Numbered from the stretch's first letter, positions 11,701-24,335 are shown. The stretch: 64,000 nucleotides of DNA from Mixophyes australis (GCA_036250195.1 JAVHZZ010000004.1:163596869-163660868), one strand, 5' to 3'. Program-made: numbers and translations. The notes: a model not told the origin generated them from the sequence alone.

Positions 11701-13012
11701 AGAATGCTCCACTGAAGTTGCAATTTTTTAAATTCTATCAAATATTACATTTTGTAAAATAAAGTCTTAACAGTATAATATCTGGATGTTTTTTAGCCTC
11801 CAGAATCATGTGTCCATACAGTTATATGTCTTCTTGAATAAATGACGCACTTATTGAGCAGTTATCATGAATTTCCTTTAAAACAAAGTATATGTTTCTT
11901 TACATATCTTTGTCTACTGCAATGTGTCACTCCTATTATTAGTCACTGTAACTCTAATATATTAGATATGTCTAGTACAGACTTAACACTAGCTCATTCA
12001 TGGGCATATACAAAGTGATTTATTTTCCCTAAGCATACTAAGCAATAAAAATAAATTCCCTTTAATATGTCCATTCATTCATCTTATTATGGGCATTTCC
12101 TGTTGTTGCACAGTCTTCCACAAGGCATAATCACATGTTGGCATAATTAATAAACCTCTGCTACGCTTGTGCCTGAGCAGTCACAAGTCAGCTAAGGACA
12201 TTGCTACATGGGTATCCTAGTTGCAGTTATACTATTATTTTATGGGCGGGTTGCAGGTTCCTTGAATCCCCCAGTCCAAGGAATACTGCCCAAAAGATGG
12301 CATCAGAACGAAATAAGAAAACCTTCCAGTTAAATTATAAGGGTCATTTGCGAAAATGCAAAAATGTCTCTCCCACAATACCAATTCCATAAGTGCCTGT
12401 TTGTGCACAAATGGAACCTATATGGTGTAAAATGCAATGACTTTGCTTGTGAAATTGCAGCCTCCGTGGGGGTGCAAGACTTTATATATTTTGATGGGAG
12501 AAGTTGGACAGATTAGCCCATTCCTTGCTGAATACAGACTTGGAGCAGTACTGACCTGCTAAATGTTGTACACAACATAGTTATTCTCTTAGTACATATT
12601 GTACACAAGACACATATTCTCCTAGGACATATTGTACACAACATACTTGCCAATTTATGAAGAGGTTTTTATCACGGCATATACCCCGAGGATTACCACT
12701 TTGTAATGTAACAAGGCTATTTATTTTAAGAGGATCTGCTATTATTAGAGGAGATCTCTGATATCTGCTGCAACCCAGCCTCTTCTATCATAAATGCAGG
12801 AGGTATCCATTCTGCTGTTTTGATTGCGGAGCAGAGGCCTCAGACCTTGGGGAGTATTTCTGGGCCTCTCTCTTATGTGAGACCCCGCACTCCCTGCAGT
12901 ACCTAGAGTACTGCCTCTGCTACAGAATGTACACAACATACTTATTCTCCTAGTCAATTATATTGCCACCTTATTCTTTGCAAGTAACACCTTGTATTGG
13001 TCTGCTCATGCA
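11700..13012. other. no gene; short tandem repeat
   Basis: At 12,563-12,655 a 33-bp unit built around TTGTACACAA and TATTCTCCTAG recurs about 2.7 times (starts 12,566, 12,599 and 12,632). A further degenerate copy lies near 12,925. No gene is recognised. Confidence 0.6.
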
Positions 13013-13354
13013 CTCATTGTCAGACTGGGGCATGAAGGGCCCACCGGGGAATGCAATGATAGGGGCCCATGATATAGTGTGCGCAGTTGCGATGCACTGC
13101 TGAGTGGGCATAGCAAGCCACTAGAGGGAGTGTAGCCAGCCACCAGATAGTGACATATAATACAGAGAGCATCCTAGCAACTGATATACAATGCAGAAAT
13201 CATGTCACACGCCGGTCTCCGCGGTGTCTCCCCGGGAGCCAGCGTGCGCGCCTTCTGCTCTCCCGCTCCGTCCCCGCCAGCCTCTCTTACCTGCTCGGCC
13301 ACCGCGGCTGTTCTGACTCCTCTCCAGCGCTGTCTCATGTCGGCTGCTGTCAGC

Positions 13355-13376
13355 GGTTCTGCGCATGCGCAGAACC
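13355..13376. promoter_or_regulatory. palindromic NRF1-like site in the LTR
   Basis: A 22-bp perfect palindrome centred on GCGCATGCGC. This matches the NRF1 consensus (YGCGCAYGCGCR), and a site of this kind could serve the LTR promoter. Function is inferred from the motif only. Confidence 0.45.
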
Positions 13377-13579
13377 ACCAGTCCCTTTCTCTCCTTCTTC
13401 TGCCTCCTATTGGCTGCCCTAATGAACCAGCCCTATATCTAGCCTTGCTACCCTAGACTCTGGGCTGGTTCTTTCAGTCAGTTTCTACCTACTGTCCTGG
13501 AAGCAGCTCCTGTTCCATCTCATTCCTGGTTCTGTGGGTTCCATAGTCTGCATCCTAGTGTTCCTGCTCGTCCAGGCTT

Positions 13580-13760
13580 TAACGCTGCAGATCATCTCTA
13601 CTAACCACTTCCAAGTGGCGACGCTGCAGAACATCCCATCTAACCACTTCCTAAGTGGCAACACTGCAGATCATCTTTACTGTCACTCCCTAGTGGCACG
13701 CTGTGGATCATCGCTACAGACCACTATCCCTAGTGGTAATTTCACAGATCATCACCAAAC
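13580..13760. repeat. tandem ~40-bp repeats inside the LTR
   Basis: CTGCAGATCATC-type starts recur at 13,585, 13,624, 13,664, 13,701 and 13,743. Each unit carries a small inverted repeat of the form CCACTT...AAGTGG. Direct repeats in an LTR often act as promoter/enhancer repeats; here that is inference. Confidence 0.7.
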
Positions 13761-14611
13761 TCCAGTTGTCAGTAGCAACGGCTACAGATCTCCAGTTGCT
13801 CTATATCTTCTGTGGTTTTCTACCTGTCGAATCCTTCGCTCATTTTCTTGTGGTTCGCTGGGAACTTCTATAGGGTGTCGCAACCTGCGAGTGGAAGCTG
13901 CAAAGTCCATATTCCCTTGCGGGAATCCCTGGCGAACACCTTTCACTTGTTAGACTCCGCGCCTCTAGCTGAAGTCACGCCAATCCCGGCTGAACTACCA
14001 GGACCTAGTTGTTCCTCGTTGGTATCGTGACAGATCATCCTATTTATCACCATACAATACAGAGCGCATTCTGGGGACTTATATATACAATGCAGAGAGC
14101 ATTCTAAAGACTGCCATACAATACAGCGCGCATACAAATGACCACAATACAATGCAAAGAGCATCTAAGTAACTACCATATAATAAGACAAGTGCACAGT
14201 CATATACCCAGCCTGTTCTATGTAGCCTATGCTCAGGCAGCACTTTGCACAGGTTTCCTCCATACTCTCCACCATGGCAGAGACATACAGAATACATACC
14301 AGAGAGTGGTTTGTATATACATACAGCTACTCACCTGCCTGAGGTAACTGAATACAACCACCTTTCTCTATGCTTCCACCACATGTCATCACCTCCCTTC
14401 TTCCCTACACAACAGTATATCAGTCAGTAGACTCCATCATCCATAACATGGAAAGCGCTCTGCCCAGTTACTCTGCTTCTTCATCCTTCACTCTCCTCAG
14501 TTCTTCCTCTTCTTCCTTCTCAACATTTTACTCAGCGCTTTTCAGAGAATGTTTTAATCAGTCCCATCAGCCACCGTCACAGTGGAGATTACAAACTAAA
14601 TTCTCTACCAC

Positions 14612-14760
14612 AGACACACACAAAGACACATGAATCCATTTAGTTAGAAGCCAATTAACCTACCAGCATGTTTTTGGACAGTGGAAGAAAACCGGAGCAC
14701 CCAGAGGAAATCCCCATGAACATAGAGAGAACATACATACTTCACACAGAGGGTGCCCTG
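14612..14760 (-). mobile_element. SINE fragment (body only)
   Basis: Contains CCAATTAACCTACCAGCATG and GAAAACCGGAGCACCC, the conserved body of the tRNA-headed SINE seen complete at 51.9-52.2 kb. Both the tRNA-like head and the ATG tail are missing. Confidence 0.7.
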
Positions 14761-17700
14761 GAAATGTACCTCCCACTACCTCATTTATATCCAGAAAACA
14801 GGGATTATCTTAATTGTAGTCTTAAATACAGTATTCTACATCGAGAAGATACATAGACGGTTTCAATCCGGAACATGAGAGGTGCACAGGAAGAAATATA
14901 CAGAGAGCAACAATATAAAGCCAATGAACTTATTAGAGCACAATAAACTATGGCAGTGATTGTGATATTCTAGAGCAGGAAGGAGATTAGAACATTGTTG
15001 TATGTAACTGGTGGACGCACAAACAAAAAAATGCCGACAGGTCAGAATGCATTTAGCTATGATGAAGAAGTGGAATATCCTATAAGATACGTCCAAAGAC
15101 ATTGCCATAATAGATAGTTTGGATGCACAGAAAGCAACAGACACAGACAACATTATTCCAGAAACCTGCAAACAACCAAAAATATTTCACAAATCAGAGT
15201 AATATTGTGGTCTATAATTGACAGAGGGACCATGCTACTCTACAGCACAATGCCCAAATATTATATTATTCCATAGCATGAAATATAAAGGTTGAATTAC
15301 TCCAAGAAATGAAATATATGTAAATAATATAGTTTGGTTAAACATCATATACAGAGGTACTGTAGATCAGGCCTATAGACAGCGATATCCTTAAACAAGA
15401 GCAACCAACAATATTCCTGCAGATTGGACCAATGAAGCACTATATTCCACAACAAAACAGTAAAATAGACACAACATTACAAACAAGACCACAAATGACT
15501 TTCATCATTTTCAAAAGGAGACTGACTAAGCTATAATTTAAAAGAGAAAAGATATAAACATGGCAGACACACAACTTGGTGGACAATATAATTGGACAAT
15601 ATCTAATAATATTTGTTAGTATCTCACATTCATAACAGTGTGTGCTGAGCTTTGATTGGAAGCTCACGTCGTTACTGAGTAACAGGGTGGTGCAGTGCAT
15701 ATACCGCTCCAGCTGCATCAAACAGGTGCCGGTTGTAGAGAGCTGCGCTGGTAGGAGGTGAGGTACCAAGGCATTGGGAACCTCCAGGGATTCCCCGGGT
15801 ACCCCAGAGTGCGAGCCTGAACCTGCATGCACTGATGCCTCCAACTTTACACAGATCTGACAATATGATAATGAAATGAATGAGGTGGGTCTGCTGTTTG
15901 CTAATATATAGCCAAGTTATGAGCAAAATTAGGTTAAATATGTTTGCTATACTGCCTGTCTGAATGCATGTGAATGATAAATTATAAGAATCTCAGAGCT
16001 TAAAAATGAATGTCATCCAGCATGATTCTCCTTTGAATTAAGACTTTGATGTTTTCAATCCAGACCACATATCTTAAAGAATGGTAAAATGATCTTTGAA
16101 ACAACAGTGCACATGGGATTGCAAAAGCTGAAACCTCATTCTAAATTCAAGTCATCCTTGCAGTACAGCTTTGAAAGGCTTTATTTTAAGAATAAACACA
16201 AAGAAACTGCATATGTTGGAGCTGTGTGTGGCTCTAAATTATTGGTTGTTTTTCCTTCTTCTCCTCTGTGTAATTTTCAAGAGAAATGGGAAAAACAATA
16301 AAGTTAGTTGAAGCACCGTGTGCATTGCAGAGAGCGTCTCAGACAGCCAAATGAACTGGTCAGACATCACAAGTCAGCAGCCAACATCATGGGTGGACAC
16401 GTCTGATTTAGACCTCAATGAGTCATATGTCGATAGTTGCTTCAATGGACCTTTCCTTATGCTACATGAAACACACCATTCACTGGCCACTATCTTCACC
16501 CACACAAAGATATTATCTAACCATTTCTGTTTGCATCCTTCTTCCTGACATTAGAGGCAAAATACAACAGTTCTGCTTTTTTGTGTATGAGTATTTCAGA
16601 CTTATTTCCTTCTTCTAATTAAATGGACCACAGCTGTGGAGAGACTATACATTATGCCAGCAAAATTTTCCAGTGCTGATCCAGCCATAAGACCTGCAGC
16701 TGTAGGACATGACAGATTCTAAACAAACGCTGGCCTCTCATGACAGGCTGGAATCTGGATCACTGACAGAAATGTATTGCACGTGCAGACAATATGATGC
16801 CGACACTAATCTGAAACGTGGCTATTTCTATTTTGTATAGAAAAATATTATTGTCTATAGAATTTTGGACTGCCATGTATCTTGGTTTTCCCAGGACATG
16901 TTTTTCTTGCTAGAAATCTTTAACATTGAACTCTTATTTTCATAGCATTCAGACTCTGTATGTACCCATATTAATACAATTAGATGAAATAGCTAGTCGT
17001 TATTTTATAGTATATGACACCCAAAAAGAAACAAGGTGTAGCTTTTATGCACTAAGAAAATGACAAGTCACATAACCATCCCATTTATCTGTTTAAAAAG
17101 TATGGGGCATCTAATGAAATGCCAAAGGTGCTCTGCAAAGGACATGTTACCAGCAAGGAGTGCCAAGTGACATGCCATATAACCACTTAGTTAAAGCTGT
17201 CTATCTGGATATTCACACTCACTGCAGATTTTTCCATGCAAAGTTGCATAGGCAGTTCAAAATGAGCTTATTTTTGTATATTAGGAATGGTGGTAAGACT
17301 CTGCTAACTGCAGGAGTGGCAATATTAATATTTGCAACACAGATTAGAACATTTTGCGTGTGTATGTGTGTAGAACATTGTGCATGTGTGTGTCCTTCCA
17401 CTTACACACCGTGTATACATAAACCAACAGAGGAGCATAACCAGAGCTAAGAAACCAGTCCAATATATAACATTCACAGACAATTGAGTGGAAAATGTTA
17501 CATCGCCAGTATAACTAATTTCTCACTAAGCTACCTTGTTATTTTCAGTTCCCCCTAACCTCTGATCAGTGTTACAATCTAGCTATTTGTAGCAATGTCT
17601 TAGGGACATTGGTCAATCCTGTATTGCAGGCTCACTAGTCCTCCCTCGCCATCAGTGTGTGAATACAGAAAATTATATTTTGAATGTAAACAACATATGA

Positions 17701-18480
17701 CATCAGCTAAGTCAAAGCTGTATCTGTTTAATGTAAAGACTGAGAGTAAGAGATGGATTTCCCATGGTGTTTCCAGTACTTATACATAAATGGCTTAAGT
17801 ATTTTTCAGAAGCATCTCCTTTAAAGGAGAATCCCATTGTTCAATAACTTTATAAGAAAGGCCCCATAATAAAACAGTGGGGTGCATGCCCTGCCATTCT
17901 GGACATATTCTTCCCTGTTTGCTATATTCATTTTGAAACTGAACAACAATGAAAGCAGGGTGCCTTAGCGCAGCTGAATGAACTGAGCCACTATTGAGAC
18001 AAGCTGCAGTAAGATGTCCAATTAGATGTGACAATCTGGCTCACCTCTGCTTACTTTGAATATATATCTTGCTCTGAGGCATAGATAATACAATGAGTGA
18101 GCCTGCCAAAGGGTGTGTACATTCAGGTACAAACAAATCTGAGTCGCTTGTTGCTGTGAAGCGCTGGGAGGGCTGTGTGTGGACTTACGTAGTTCGGAAT
18201 CTACTTGATCTGCATGTGCAGCGTGGTGTTGCAAAAAGGTTAAAAATACAGATAAGTACAGATATATATAGATACACTGTACACAATGTATGTTCTAAGA
18301 GAATATCCATAAAGCAAAGTGATTAGTGAGAAGTGTGGATTGTGATTGGATAGAGAGGAAGGGAAACATTAGATTGTCTTGAAGGAAAATCAAAATGGTG
18401 CATAGGAAAATAAAATAATAGTGTGTAAGATTGATAATGATGGTGAAATGAAAATTATGTAAAGATGAATATTAAGCATA
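14761..18480. other. no assigned gene
   Basis: AT-rich sequence with scattered open frames on both strands. A GC-rich patch at about 15,640-15,800 has an open plus-strand frame followed by AGGAGGTGAGG, which could be read as an exon with donor. The same patch is open on the minus strand, and no family is recognised. Nothing else stands out. Confidence 0.35.
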
Positions 18481-18610
18481 ATACTCTCCCGGTATTTCCG
18501 GGAGGCTCCTGAATTTCAGGGCTACGTGATACAATCACGTCATTAAGCCCCCCTCCTCCCGTTATGCAATGCCATGAATTTTGCCATTTCACAGCAGGGG
18601 TTGGGACAGT
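18480..18610. mobile_element. partial CATACTTGCC-family MITE
   Basis: Contains CTCTCCCGG, TTTCCGGGAGGCTCCTGAA and a CACGTCATTAAGCCCC block, matching the interior of the family that is complete at 24.9 and 48.7-50.8 kb. Both termini are missing. Confidence 0.55.
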
Positions 18611-18913
18611 TGTCACATGACTTTCCATCTGTGATCTCACATAGGGAAGGTTTTTAAATATATGCAAGTATTAGTGACTATTAGATAATAAAATATATAA
18701 GTGTGAATTTGGTAGCTGAAATTGTATGAAATAGGTATAAGTGGAAACAGAAATAAGAGAAGCAAATAGTGGAACAGGTGAATAACAATATGAAACTAAA
18801 ACATATCATAAAATAGGCAGTGAGACTCCCTAACTCCCCCCTGCAGTAGAACAGGTTAGGAAATGGTTCCAGCACACCGTTTGGTATGAACCTCGCTTAT
18901 GTGTGACCCTCCT

Positions 18914-19090
18914 GGGGGTAAATTTTATCAAACTGCGGGTTTGAAAAAGTAGAGATGTTGCCTATAGCAACCAATTTGATTCTAGCTGTCATTTTGTAGA
19001 CTGTACTGAATAAATGATAACTAGAATCTGATTGGTTGCTATAGGCAACATCTCCACTTTTCAACTCCACAGCTTGATAAATTTACCCCC
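18914..19090. mobile_element. foldback MITE (GCAACCAAT family), copy 1
   Basis: Near-perfect hairpin. The left arm carries GGGGGTAAATTTTATCAAA, TAGAGATGTTGCCTATAG and GATTCTAGCTG. The right arm carries the complements, ending TTGATAAATTTACCCCC. No coding capacity. A sister copy lies at 27,275-27,451. Confidence 0.85.
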
Positions 19091-19866
19091 CGGATCTATG
19101 TGTGGACTCCGAGCAACCTTCAACAACAATACATTACAATTCTAAAAGCCCAGAATTCAACATGAATCAAAGATCATCTATAAATTTAAAGAGATGAATC
19201 AATCTTGAATATTGCAGATTAATATAATATTCATATTTTAAATAATTTTAATTTAAATGACACCATCTTCATCAATCTTTAACACTCTCATTTATTTATC
19301 CTATACTCCACTTTGATTATTCTTCAAAACAATCTAATATCTCCTCTTCTCTCTATCCAAATAATTCTTGGCACCTCCCAATATTATTCTAGATATTCTC
19401 TAATAGCATACATACATTGTATATAGTGTGTTTACATTTATCTGTACTTATCTGTATCATGTAGTCTTACTAATCTATACCATCGTGCTTCTTACCACAT
19501 TCCCCTGTACATCCAGATCAAATAGATCCCAAACCATGCAAGTCCGCACACACTTAGCCCTCCATGATGAAAACTGATACATAAGTATTACTTTTTGTAG
19601 TCCAATTAATTGGAGGGTATTGTACCATACACTACACTTACACACTACAAAAGTGCATATGTGAACCTTTTAGTAAAATGTTATCTGAAGTTACTTAAAA
19701 TGCTCAAATAAGCAAACACATTGTCTTTGCTGAATAACTTGACATTGTAAGTTGTTGTTTCACGCTAGTGGTTTCATGTAACTTTCTTTTACGTCAGATT
19801 TTAAGGTACATTGAGATGCGAACAGAGTGGCACAGGAATAATTATCCCTAAATCATACGTGCTGAC

Positions 19867-20361
19867 TAGAGATGTTTGTAAATCCAATCAAATCGGTTCC
19901 AAATGCAATTGAATTTCACTTTTTCAAAGAAGTCCCAGATATAATCATCTATAGACCCCAATTGCGATTTGAATTTTGCATATTGCATTCACCGTTCGCA
20001 GTCGAGGTTTGATCTTCACGTTTGAGATTCGCTGTTATAATTAGCTTTTTTCTATATTTTCATTTTAAAACACTATTTAAATATTATTTTTAATTTAAAA
20101 AAGTATTTTAACATGTTAAATGTGAGGAGAAAAGTTTGCCTTTTGCATTCACTGTGTTTTGATGTTTGACAAAAATCCATTAAAAATATATCAATTTAAG
20201 CTCAAACACACTTTAGCTGGATCACATATGTGCGATTTGGCTCAGTCATGTGCAAACTGGCACCAACATGCTCCAACACAGTTGTATTAACTCAATCATT
20301 TTCAGATTTCAATTCGTCAAACTGGTTCAAGAATCGATCTGTGGCTGGTTAAGCATCTCTA
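19867..20361. mobile_element. hAT-type MITE with TAGAGATG ends
   Basis: Starts TAGAGATG and ends CATCTCTA, an 8-bp perfect terminal inverted repeat. The flanking 8-bp repeat has one mismatch (GTGCTGAC 19,859-19,866; ATGCTGAC 20,362-20,369). It is 495 bp, non-coding, and includes an AT-rich middle and repeated CATGTGCGA/CAAACTGG-type blocks. Confidence 0.78.
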
Positions 20362-20884
20362 ATGCTGACCTTGCCTTTATTAGTTAAAAATTATTGTTAT
20401 TCCTGTAGACAATGATTCCAGAAGGTCATTTTACATCGTTATCCAACCTGTGTCTCTAGGCTGCAGGAAAACAGACTGGGGAATGCGACTATACAGATTT
20501 AAATATTTATTTTTACAAAGAATTATGAGGCTGAACAGCATTGTCTCCTTATATAAAGACATCCTTGGAGATGGTGAAAATCCGGGATTATTTTATACTT
20601 TCCATTATACTTTTTCACCTTCTATGTACACATTATATAGGAAAGCACATTTATAGGAGCATTTCAACCAATGTTATAAAACCATTCAAACACTCAAAAG
20701 TGACACGTGTAGAGTCCAGATGTCTCCTTGCTCTCAGGATTAATTTAAGACATAAGTATACTAAACCCGAAACTATCAACGTATCAGTAGAGACGCTGAC
20801 ATTTTTAAAAACTGGTTCTAAAGTTTGAAAAATCAATGGAATTTCTTGAACTTTTGAAAGATTAAAAAAATTGAGCCGGTCTTC

Positions 20885-22350
20885 TCCGCAACAGCGTAGA
20901 TAGACAGGGAACATAGTAGACTTCAGCGTTCATAGAATTAAACACCCTTTAGATGAAACAGGTTGGAATACCTCCAATCCGAGAGACATTGCTAATATGT
21001 TTGCAGAGTTTTACTCTAAACTATATAATCTGAAGGATGATAGCTCTACACATCAACCTAGTGCTGCAGATATAGATAGCTTCCTCCAACATCTCCACCT
21101 GCCTGAGTTAGATCCTAAGGTAGTCTCCTCACTCCATGCCCCATGGTCCCAGGCTGAAATCCAGGTGGTCATTAAGCACCTCCCAAGTGATAAGGCACCG
21201 GGTGCAGATGGTTATAACAATTATTTTTATATCACTTTCCAAGTTGATCTACTCCCTATACTCGAACAGCTCTATAATGCCTTTATGGAGCAGGGGACAT
21301 TCCCCACTGAGATGTTGGAGTCACAGTTGGTTACCATACCCAAACTAGTGCAGAATTTTGCACTTTGTTCAAATTATAGACCCATTGTTTTACTCAATTC
21401 AGACATTAAGATAGACGCTAAAGTTTTAACGAGCCGACTCAGGTCTATTATCCCCTCCTTGATCCACCCGGACCAGGTGGGGTTTGTTATGGGGCGACAC
21501 TCCTCACATAATACAAGACGGGTCATTAACATTAATGGGTCGATTTGTAAAGGCTATTTCTACTTTGATCCCACAGCTGAAGTGTTTAGCAATGGATTCT
21601 TGTCGGATAAATTTTCAACAACGAACGGCACCAGACAGGGGTGCCCCTTTTCCCATTTATCTTCATCTTGGCAATAGAACCTTTGGCAGCCACTATTAGG
21701 GGATCCGATGCATTTCCAGGTATCACCTTGAATGATACATTGCATAAACTATGCCTGAACTCATATCGTATGTCCAAGTGTGTGAACCATACGGAAATAT
21801 TGATAAAACTAATTAACAGGCTATACCTAACTCATGTGAAACTACATGAAATGTGGCCCTCCCAGTAGAAATTTTGTTGGGGTCTGTGTAATACAGTTGG
21901 CGACTTGCTACATATATTTCGGGGTTGTCCACTTATCAAACCATTTTGGGTTCAGGTGTTTGTTTTGGCTAATAAAGTAACAGCGCAAAATCTCCCACCT
22001 AACACCCGAGGTAGCCCTCTTACACCACTATCCTCCACAGTTTCCTTTACATGCCAAATATGTTTTAAGCCATATACTGAAAGCCGCACGTGCCACCCTA
22101 GCCCAATCTTGGAAATCTCCATTGCCGCCACCTCTCCAAAAAGTAATGGCTAAGGTTCAACTTAGGCTTAAGCTGGAGCTGGTGAGAAAGCCATATTCCA
22201 CTGCAGCACCATCCCTGCTCATGAAGTGGTATAGCTGGCACGTATATGTTACTGAAGGAGAGGGGGCGCCGCCTCTTGGCCTTAACTCCATCTCTCAGCC
22301 TTCAGCATTCTCGAAGCCTACACAACCAGAGGCTCCTGAGTCTTAGTAGA
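20885..22350 (+). pseudogene. L1-like LINE ORF2 (reverse transcriptase) remnant
   Basis: Remnant of a non-LTR retrotransposon protein that carried endonuclease and reverse transcriptase. The main open frame (20,997-21,677, 226 codons) begins in the linker upstream of the RT (NPRDIANMFAEFYSKLYNL, partly before the ATG). It then shows KAPGADGY (residues 66-73), NYRPI (126-130), DQVGF (159-163) and GTRQGCP (211-217), all typical of L1-type RT. The palm motif with the first catalytic Asp is deleted between about residues 174 and 190. After GTRQGCP the frame shifts (FILAIEPLAATIRG in another frame), and the YxDD region is deleted. C-terminal fragments follow: DLLHIFRGCPLIKPFW, LAQSWKSP and KWYSWHVYV, in shifting frames. 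The copy is dead. The ATG at 20,997 is internal, not a true start. Confidence 0.88.
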
Positions 22351-22399
22351 TATGGTGATATCTCTATGGCAAAATGTATTAACTATCTTCTCGATATGG

Positions 22400-22525
22400 T
22401 GATTTAATGTGGTTATACTGTTGTGTTCTTATCCGACTATGTACCCCTTTTTTTCCTTTTTCTACTCTGTCCTTTCCTCCCCCCTTCCTATTTAAATTTC
22501 TGTATCCATATATTGAAGGAAAATA
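22400..22525 (+). other. T/C-rich stretch after the LINE
   Basis: Pyrimidine-rich sequence directly downstream of the ORF2 remnant, probably its 3' untranslated part. No poly(A) tail or target duplication identified. Confidence 0.35.
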
Positions 22526-22526
22526 T

Positions 22527-22890
22527 AATTGAGCCATATTTGAACAATGTTAACAGATTCAACCAATGTTCGAGCCAGTTTGGACATGAGCAGATGGTCA
22601 TCATGATCGAGCCGATTCGCACATGGTTGAGCTGGTTCACACGTGGTCTAACCAGCTCAAACATATTTGAACTTAAGGACACATCTCAACACTTTGCTAA
22701 CGTAAACATTGAACAGCGAACAGTAAACCTCGAGCATCAAACTTTGAACACAGCAACGTTTGCTGTTTGAACTTTTAAAAATTGTTAAAAATACTTTTAT
22801 TTAACATTTCTAACATTTTATCACATATGGCAAACAGCAAATCTGGAACTGCGGACCTCAAACACGAACTGCAAATGCAAATGCAAGTGT
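22527..22890. repeat. diverged inverted relative of the 19.9-kb MITE
   Basis: Read in reverse complement it shares blocks such as CATGTGCGAATCGGCTC and CAAACTGGC with 20,220-20,300, plus a comparable AT-rich segment. Ends are not resolved. The two relatives lie either side of the L1-like remnant in opposite orientation. Confidence 0.45.
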
Positions 22891-24335
22891 AAGCTGCAAT
22901 TCTAATTGGCACATAACGAAGATTGTACTGTGAACATTCTTAAGACCCGTGAAGTGGTGACAAGTTGATCGAATTTTCCATCTGAATGTATCATTATGAC
23001 AACTTGCATATTTTTATTAAATTTCACCAAACTCACAGCAAAACTAGCAGAACTGAATTGCTCAAAAACAGTAGGCAATTAATTTAAAAAAATATATTTT
23101 GCCAATATTGCAAACAGCTTTATATGTGTTGATACTTGCAGGTATGTACAATCAGAAGGTATTATTTCATAAATGCACTAGATTTGTCCTTTTTATCAGC
23201 ACATCCATGTAAAACCTGTATCTCTTTGGCAATTACATTAAAATGGAGAGCAATTTATTACATACTCGTAAGGTTGCCGTGCTGTTTACAGTAAATTCAA
23301 TTAACTGCATGGGTGCTCTTACATTACTTAATGCTAGGAGCAGCACAGCAAAGAAACTGCTTACAGATGTGATTTCTTTTTTATTGTAGAGCGTTTTAAT
23401 TTTACTTCACTATGCCATAGTAGAAATCATAATATAACTATATATATGTCTGATATTTGTTAATGTCATAGCATGCATCTTATTTTCGGGGACTGTACAG
23501 TAGTTATAAAGTCTTAAATCAGAAAGAGTTTCAGTATGATCTGGTTTCTTGTTTCATAGTGAGTTATATACTAACAAAGGTGCAAAAGTGCAGTAGCCCA
23601 TAGCAACAAATCAGCAAATAACTGACTGATCTAGTGCAAGTTGTACAAGAGGACTCATTTCATCTGCATTTAGGTGCAAAATTTGCACTAGACCACAGCA
23701 ACCAATCAGACACTTGCTCTTATTGTCTATCAATATAGATACAAGCACATTGTTGATTGGTTGATGTGGATGGATGTTGGTATATGAACCCTAATGAAAG
23801 TCAATGTCTGACTGATTTCTATTGATTGCACCACAGTTCCACTTTCATTAGTAAACAGCTGCAAGAATCCTTAAAATCATTTCCATTATGCATTACATTT
23901 TCTTGTTCATACTATACAATATATACAAACCAATTGTATAACCTACACATTTACACATCACATACGATAGTGTTCTCCCTTTAAACAGTACTGAGAATTT
24001 TGTGCCTGCACTGTCAGAGCAATTTCACATTATATTTGTCTTTCCACCCAAATTTCAGCTCAGTCAGTATAGAGCTTGGACGTGTTTTTCAGAGATGTTT
24101 CTTTTCCAAATTCTCTCCAAAAATTCCACTAACTATATTTCAAACACTATAACTGTTTTTAGTTACAGATAAAACCTCCAAGAAGTGAAATGGCGCACTT
24201 ATGTTATCATACCACACCAACACAAGTTCTAAAAATGTGTTTTGTATTATTTTTGTCTTTGATAAATTAGTAGTTAGCTGATGTCTTTGGATGTGAAGTG
24301 GATAACGGAAGTTCTTTCTTGTGGCAGCAGTGAAA

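Larger units (their letters stand above)
13203..14032. mobile_element. solo LTR (Gypsy-like guess)
   Basis: This 830-bp block starts TGTCAC and ends GTGACA, the TG...CA ends expected of an LTR. It is flanked by a 5-bp direct repeat with one mismatch (AATCA 13,198-13,202; GATCA 14,033-14,037). It is markedly more GC-rich than its surroundings and interrupts a minisatellite. No internal gag/pol sequence is present on either side, so it is a solo LTR. It contains four to five tandem 37-42-bp units (about 13,585-13,760) and a perfect NRF1-type palindrome at 13,355-13,376. The 139-codon open frame across it has no domain. Which strand is sense is undetermined. Confidence 0.7.
13021..14200. mobile_element. 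degenerate hAT-like remnant with decayed 31-bp-type minisatellite
   Basis: Starts CAGACTGGGGCATGAAGGGC, then a GGGCCC-rich segment, a hAT-type left end. On both sides of the inserted LTR lie degenerate units of about 29-34 bp containing CATACAATACAGAGAGCAT. These are the reverse complement of the unit of the minisatellite at 46.5-47.3 kb. No right terminus or target duplication could be matched, so the element is truncated or rearranged. Confidence 0.5.

Noticed and set aside
12642..12660. CATACTTGCC MITE start
   Set aside because: The string CATACTTGCCAA occurs, but it is part of a local 33-bp tandem repeat and nothing downstream matches the family interior.
13534..13953. 139-codon plus-strand frame
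   Set aside because: Lies wholly inside the solo LTR, which is not expected to be coding, and shows no domain.
15640..15765. Plus-strand Cys-containing exon with an AGGAG/GTGAGG donor
   Set aside because: The GC-rich patch is open on both strands and no homology is recognised.
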